Notes under the pieces: model-generated
The model's database searches: none
Seen by the model: the letters and a program-made list of their open reading frames with translations, nothing else
What the model was told of the DNA's origin: nothing
Position numbers and translations under genes: made by a program
DNA from: Prunella strophiata
Lineage: Eukaryota; Chordata; Aves; Passeriformes; Prunellidae
NCBI GenBank assembly: GCA_036583965.1
Contig: JAZBQD010000030.1
Span: 89,759,300 to 89,823,299, forward strand
Length of the DNA stretch: 64,000 nucleotides
Direction of reading: 5' to 3'
Shown: positions 57,776-64,000 of the stretch, in pieces
Position numbering within the stretch: position 1 is the stretch's first letter
How the letters are laid out: each line of letters opens with the position of its first letter

Positions 57776-60700
57776 AAAACTCCAGTATGCCCTGAAAAGC
57801 AATGAGAAATACTTAGTTGTCTAAACTCATTCACCCCAAACATCTTATGTCTCCAAAGCCTTGGGTTTCGGCCTCAAGTAAATACAAATGCCAGTAGATG
57901 GTATCCTTACCAGTCATAAAGCAATTGATAGGAATCTGCATGTGAGTGTAACAGTAGGTTTGCTTTCTCTCACTGTTTGTGTGGCAACATGGAGCTGCAA
58001 AGGCCTGAGACGAGAATTCAGCTGCATTCACAATGCAATTCCTGAAGAGAGTGGATTATGGATAGAGTTTACCCTTAACTTTGAATTGCCTTGCTTTTGT
58101 GGGTTGAAGTTAGACCCATACAACAGTATTTGAACATAGACTGGTGGTACTTTGTTGATATTAGTTACCTACTGTGACACACAGCACATGGCAGTTTCAG
58201 TTTTGTGCGCCGTAAAATGCAGGTATTGTACACCTGAATTATAATCTTGCTGTGATAATATGCTTCTATTGATTCAACAAAACAAGTTGTCTATTTTGTC
58301 TTCACTCAGACATCTCTGTGAAGGAAAGACTGGCAATCAGAATGGTAAATATTTTGGACTTCACAACTTGTGGCATGACAAAAAGGATAAAAGCGCAATA
58401 ATTTTGAAATGAGACCTTGCAGACAATGCCACTCCATTTGAACCAGTGAGATGAACTTCCTACAAGGTACATTTATTATACAGCCATGTTAAAATGTAGT
58501 GAACAATCCTTTTTAAAAGTATAAAGTGAAAAATTATCTATTTAGTATAAAACTGTATGTTTTATACTGTTAAAACACACTATTTGAAGTATAAGGTGCA
58601 GAAATGTAAAATTGAGCTGAATTTCGAACTTTCACAAAATAGATGGTGTCTTAATCAATGAACAACAATGCTTCACTTTTTATGAGGTTTTTGCATTTAT
58701 TACTAAACTCAGATAATGTACAAGTTTTGAGGACAGAATTGTATTCATGGGACACTAAATTTAGTGTCTTCCATGCAAATTTTAAAAAAGTAGCTTTTTA
58801 ATTAAAAATATTTTTTAAAGATTTCAGTCTCATTTTACACTGGCTTAATTTTAAAATTTTATTTCTGTACCTTCACAGTAAGTGTGTTGCAATCCTGGAT
58901 AGAGCTATGCCCAATAGCATGCCCTTGGCAATGCTGATTTGAAATACCCCTGTATCCAGAGCATGAGAGATGTATTGTTAGAAGGCTGAGTTCAGCCTAG
59001 TGGACCGAGTGTTATCTAACAAGAAATATTGAAGGACTTTAAGAAAAGACCTGTGTACTCACAAAAGGTGGTGTTTTTAACCATCTCTTATACCCAGAAT
59101 TTTTACTACAGGTGTGCTTGGTGGATTGGAGGCTACACAGCAGCACAAGTAGAGGCTCCACAGCATATCTGGCTATCCCCACTACTGTGCATAAAAAGGC
59201 ACTTGTACAAGCCACTTGTACTCAGATTTCTGCCTGGGATTGCCAGATGCTGGGTCCAAAAATCAAGCAGAAGCAAGCTGGACTAGCACTTGATTTGTAC
59301 CCCTGCCACCTCATGAGCCATCATTGAGTCATTGGAGCCTTAAGAAATACCTGTGCACAGGCTGGCTCAGTTATTAACCTTTCATTTGTACTGCACCCAG
59401 TCTCTAGGGAAAACTAATTAGACATCTTTCAGTGGATATTCTTGCAGTATTTTACTGACTATTTCAAGAACTGGTGTTATTTAAATTGCCTTAATTCAAG
59501 AATAGGTGTTCCTGTAGAACACTCGAACTGTGCAGACCAGGAGAAATAGTCCAATAAAGACATTTATAACAAGGCAATGAATCAGTAGCAGTCTTTGAAT
59601 TCCTCATAAAAATGATGTTCAGGTCCTGTGAAGACCTCTTCAGAGACAGAAAGAAGCCCAAGGCATGCTTGGGAAACTAGAGGAGATGGAGTGCTGAGAC
59701 ATACTTTGTCTTAGGAAATTTCTGATGGAAGTTCACTTATGGTCCTCAAGCTTTTCACTTCCTCGTGGCTGCTGTGTACTGATGTTTGCAGGGCAGAGGG
59801 AGGAGGATGAATCATGAACTCTCCTCCACATCCTTCAGTGTGAGTGCTGGCAGCCTACTGGCAAGGAGAGGTTTCTGTGTGAGGCTTAAGGAAGAGGACC
59901 TACCTCTGCTGTGCCATGGGAACCAGGGAAATGGTAACCTACGTCAGGACATGGGAGGCATTTTATTTTTCATTGCTTTGTGCATCTCTCACACCATCTC
60001 AAACAGAAAGGTAGTTCCAGTGGAACAAGAATGCTACTTATTTCCACCACTTTATATCCCCCCCATATGTGAGTTATTCACTGCAGTGCTCATGAAATGA
60101 AGTTGGGAAAAAGACCATGTACCAGAAACTTAGGTGCTTTTACAGGGGATTGAACTGCAATTCCTGGCCTTAAGGAAGTACTCAGTGGGATGGCAGAGCT
60201 GTACTGCTGTGAATGGTCCTGCAAGTGTGCTGAAGGAAAAAATGCTGTCACTCATCATGCCAAAGGAATAGAAAAGCATTCAAACACAGCGATGGAGTGA
60301 GGTGTTCAGGAGAAGACCATGTTGTGGTGAGTGCAGTTGAATAGACTGGATTAGAGAAAAGGGAGATGACTTGTCTCTCATTCCTTATGGTGAAGGAAAT
60401 GATATTTGGTGGCTGATGAGAACCAGCCACTGAAGTCAAGTAATTTGAGAATAATGCCTGGGTCCACAACAATAGAAAACCAACAGAAATTTGTTCATTT
60501 ATTAATAGGCTTTTCAGGGATTGGAGGAGGAAGGACAGTGTGTGGCATGCAAGGATAAAAGTAATGTGATGAAATAGGTTAATGTGTAATGAGAAAGAAT
60601 AACGGAAGCAAGTCTAAAATGAAATAACTAGAAGATGAAATTATCAATGTTCTACAAACGTCATCTACTTTTCTAGTCAAGGTTTTTTCCTGAAATAGAG

Positions 60701-60879
60701 AGCACAGATTTTTATATACAAAAGTAATATATCAATGACTTTTAAGAACCTTTTGCTATTTGTAAGACATAGTAACTACAAGACTGGTAAGTGGTCTATA
60801 AAGTTGCTTTAAGATGTATACACTATTTATGTTGAAGAGAGAGTCGCAATTGTCTGTTGCCCTCCTTATTGCCTTGGTC
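57776..60879. other. intergenic, no gene seen
   Basis: AT-rich. Contains a perfect 10-bp stem, 5-base loop hairpin (58544-58568: AGTATAAAAC..GTTTTATACT). No other element recognised. Confidence 0.5.
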
Positions 60880-61760
60880 TTTACATTTTTGAAGACTGTT
60901 GATCAGTTGCCCTCAGTCTTTCTTTTCTGGCCATTCCATTTCCTCCAACTGCTCTTTTGGTATGTCCTGATTAGGGTGCATGCCTCATATTGACTCTTTC
61001 CAGTTTGAGTGCAAATCAGTCCCTCTATCAACCCAATGCTTTAGCTGAGGCTTCATCAGCCTCAAGTAAAGCAGGAGGATTGCTTTGTGTGTCTTACAGA
61101 TGACCCTCCTGTTTACACATTCCAGCATGTTGGGATTTTTTTTATGCTGCCACATGATGTCTTTGGCTGACATTCAGCTTGTGACAACTCCAGATCCTGC
61201 AAAATTCTTAAGCAGTCAATTATTTCCTACTCAGTATTTAAGCAGCTGAAATGCAGAAATGAATGTGGAACTTTTCATCTGTTTTTTTCAGACAATTCCA
61301 GTTTTCCAAAGTTTAGTCAGAGTCTGATTCCTGTCCTCCAAATCACTTGCATCTCCTACCTGGTTAGAGTCAGATGTAAATATACAATCTCTATTCCACC
61401 ATCCAAGTTAATAATGAAAATATTGAATAAAGCCAGACACAGGACAGACTCCTGGGAAATCCTTCTCAGTACATCCTTTTAATTTGATGGTTGACCACTG
61501 ACAACTAATTTCCTAGCACAGCTTTCTGGCCAGTTTTGCCTCCACCCTATGGCTGCTGTCTTGTTACTGTCCTACAGCTGGGGCTTATTCCTGTGAGCAT
61601 CTGGTATTTTGTCAAAAATGCTTTTTTCCCCTCTGCCATATTTGCACGCTGGTTACCCCAGGAAAGAGTAGCAAGCACACAGTGGCTGAGGAGCTCCTCT
61701 GGGCTCTCAGACAGCCAATTAGAGAACTTGGGGTGCCAGTGGGCAATTTGTCTTTTCATT
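60880..61760 (-). mobile_element. ancient CR1/L3-like LINE fragment
   Basis: The plus strand follows the antisense order of old amniote CR1/L3 elements: ctcagtctttcttttctgg, gctgaggcttcatcagcct, ggaggattgctttgtgtgtc, ccagcatgttgggatttttt, cattcagcttgtgacaactc, tcctccaaatcacttgcatc, aatattgaataaagccagac, acaggacagactcctgggaa and ttgaccactgacaactaatt. It covers about 880 bases of the 3' part of ORF2 and the 3' region. It is highly diverged, much older than the 30,274 and 44,824 copies. Confidence 0.85.
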
Positions 61761-64000
61761 TTGCCACTTAACTTTTATTCAGCATTCCAAAGAAATGTCC
61801 TCAGTGTTTAGGCACCTTTTTTTTCATGTACTGCTGTCCTCCTCAAAGGAAGGAAAGTATTTGTCTGTCTGAGAGTGAGCTAAACACAAGGATATTTTTT
61901 TCTCTTCTTAGTCCTTTATGTTTCTTTTCCCTAATATCAATATTCTATTAATGGCTTTACTATCTAAAAAAGGATTTAAAGAAAGGCTATGTGAACCCAG
62001 ATAACTCAAAAACATGTATTTTAGGCTTCAAAACTAAAATCTATTTAATTCTGATTGCTCAGGTAAAAAATGATTCTGTGGAAAATTAGAAGAAAGCTTT
62101 TTGTTTGGAAAAATAATTAGCCATGTATAATACTAGATTTTTTTTTTTTTTTTGCTCTTCAGCTCTTTTTTTAACAAACTTGTCAATAATTTCTCCAGAC
62201 GTTTTAAAGTTCTGAATTGAGTCCTTCATTAATGTACCCCATAAGTTAAGGACAGCTCTTCTCAGAGAGGACTGATAAAAAAAATCATCAAAAGTGTGGA
62301 TAGGGTTCAGGAGTAATGGGCATTACCAAAGGTCAGAATGTTGCTGTAAACATTCTGAGCAAGTAGAAACAAAACCTTTTAGATATTCAAAGATATACTC
62401 TCCCGAAGGTTGGATCAAGGTATTTTAATTACTCATCTTTCACAAGAGGAGAAGATGTGAGGTGAAGAGAGATGTTCTGAGATATAGTTCAGGAGTCATT
62501 CAAATTTGTAGAGCAGTGTGTATGAACACAGCCTGTTCTGTGTCCCACCTTCAGAAAATAAGTGTTTGTGAAATGGCTTTTCATTTAGAAGCACCTCAGA
62601 TCTTGCAATTACATCATTTTAGATGTCAAAAGCCTGGATGGATAAGTGTGAAGAACATTTTCAAAAAGGAATCTTTCAGATACTAAAGTTTAAATCCCAT
62701 ATTGAATGAATAATCCACTCTAGAAATGTGGAAAATATTTAATGAACAGCTGGAGTGACTGCAGTCAATTCATCGCTCTCTTAACTTGGGATAGAGGTCA
62801 GCAAATGCTAACTATGTTTAAGTGGGGATATGAAAATGAGTATAATCAAGAATTTTTAAAAATATAAACCATCTGATTAAAGGAAGAGAATTAGAGGATA
62901 ATTTTCCAATATCAGAAGCAAAGCTAAGGGATAATTAGGAAGCAAAAATATGAATTTTGAACCACTGAGAACATTTCAGCTATCAGCAGAACACACAATG
63001 AGGCTAACACAAGCCTTAGCTCCAGTTTTAGCAGAGTGGGGGACTGACATATCCATTTTCACCCCAGGCAGTACAGTCCTTCTCTGCAGTAAGGGAAGAG
63101 GCTGCTATATTCCCACTGCTGGAGAAGTGACATGCTGCAAGCATCCTCCTGCATGTGGCTGCAAAAAGGAACAGTCAGGGACTTGAAGGCTTGAACCTTC
63201 AGCTGGGCTGTGAACACCAGTAGGATACACCTGCCTGGCTGAAACTGATTCCTCTCTGACATTTTACTGTATTTTATTATGGGCTTTCCTGTTCTGTCTC
63301 CACAGTAATTTGGCCCTAAGTGAGTAATAGAGAGGTTTGCACAAAATAGTAGAGTTGTAGATCATCACCAACAAAAATAATAAAAACACTTCTATCATCT
63401 TTAATTTCCAATCAATGAACAAATGAGGTTATTGGCTGAATAAGGGGTAGAGGATTGTCAGGCTTTTTAATTCAACCATTCTTCTGGTCTGACTCAGCTG
63501 TCAGAGCTGACTTGAAGGAAATGGCTGAGACAACACACAATCTGAGTTGTTAGAGGGCAAGGAAATCTATAGAATGAAAGCAATGATTATGACTTCCTAG
63601 GAACATTGATATGCTAAATCTGTGAGTGAGAAAGATATCTTGGATAAAACTTTTAAATAAATTCAAGATTTTTGTAGAAAAATTAGCTTTTCAGGCCCAC
63701 AAGAAAAGCTTGCATTTAAAATGTTGGCTGCTTGGATACACCTCACCTACAGGAATTGTCTTGTGTGATTTTTTTGGTTGCTAAGGATGCTATTGCAAAC
63801 AGACAGAATTTCAATTGGAGCCTGGAGCAGGCAGTTAGCATGCTATTTCTGGTGGGGTGTGGAGTAGGCTGTTCTTGTTTATTTCTTATTACTTTCATAG
63901 CAAGGTATGAGTTCCTGGAACTGGCAAAGTAATCTGTCTTGGATGAAGACAGGTGGGGGGATTTGGGATAGCACCACACAAGTTGATTTATTTACCAGAT
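61761..64000. other. intergenic to window end, nothing recognised
   Basis: AT-rich with a T-run at 62,139-62,153. No coding block, RNA gene or repeat named. Confidence 0.5.

Overview
The window is vertebrate nuclear DNA and almost certainly avian. It has GT-AG introns, CR1 LINE fragments in the typical bird antisense form, bird-type endogenous retroviral LTRs, and no mammalian SINEs that I recognise. A songbird is likely from the LTR style, but that is an inference.

Positions 1 to about 15,945 hold the 3' half of one protein-coding gene on the plus strand, TUBGCP3 (gamma-tubulin complex component 3). Thirteen coding exons can be placed by reading through their splice sites. Together they cover roughly residues 360-907 of the family's 907-residue protein, ending at a TGA at 14,983-14,985. 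A 3'UTR of about 960 bases with three AATAAA hexamers follows. One exon (7,345-7,535) carries a single extra base that breaks the frame. All other exons are intact, so a consensus error or an allele is more likely than gene death.

From about 15,946 to 64,000 I find no gene. In human the TUBGCP3 3' end faces SPACA7 and SOX1, so this is plausibly the gene-poor SOX1 side of the locus. It contains: (i) a decayed second copy of the TUBGCP3 3' region at about 21,655-22,905, lacking the last coding exon; (ii) CR1 pieces at 25,790, 30,274, 31,386, 44,824 and 60,880; (iii) a well-preserved 489-bp LTR at 26,990-27,478 and a decayed LTR of about 1.1 kb at 56,690-57,775; (iv) a CpG-rich block at 27,890-28,170 beside a perfect 13-bp inverted repeat and a 55-bp tandem duplication; (v) a purine array (28,881-29,232) running into 139 consecutive G, with an oppositely oriented pyrimidine array at 36,085-36,184; (vi) other microsatellites; and (vii) three or four AT-rich blocks dense in homeobox and SOX-like motifs that are candidate conserved enhancers.

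There is no operon, CRISPR array or bacterial-style system, and I did not find a new molecular system. The observations most worth checking are the partial duplication with a microhomology deletion, the TUBGCP3 frameshift, the purine/poly-G tract, and the CpG/hairpin block next to the LTR.
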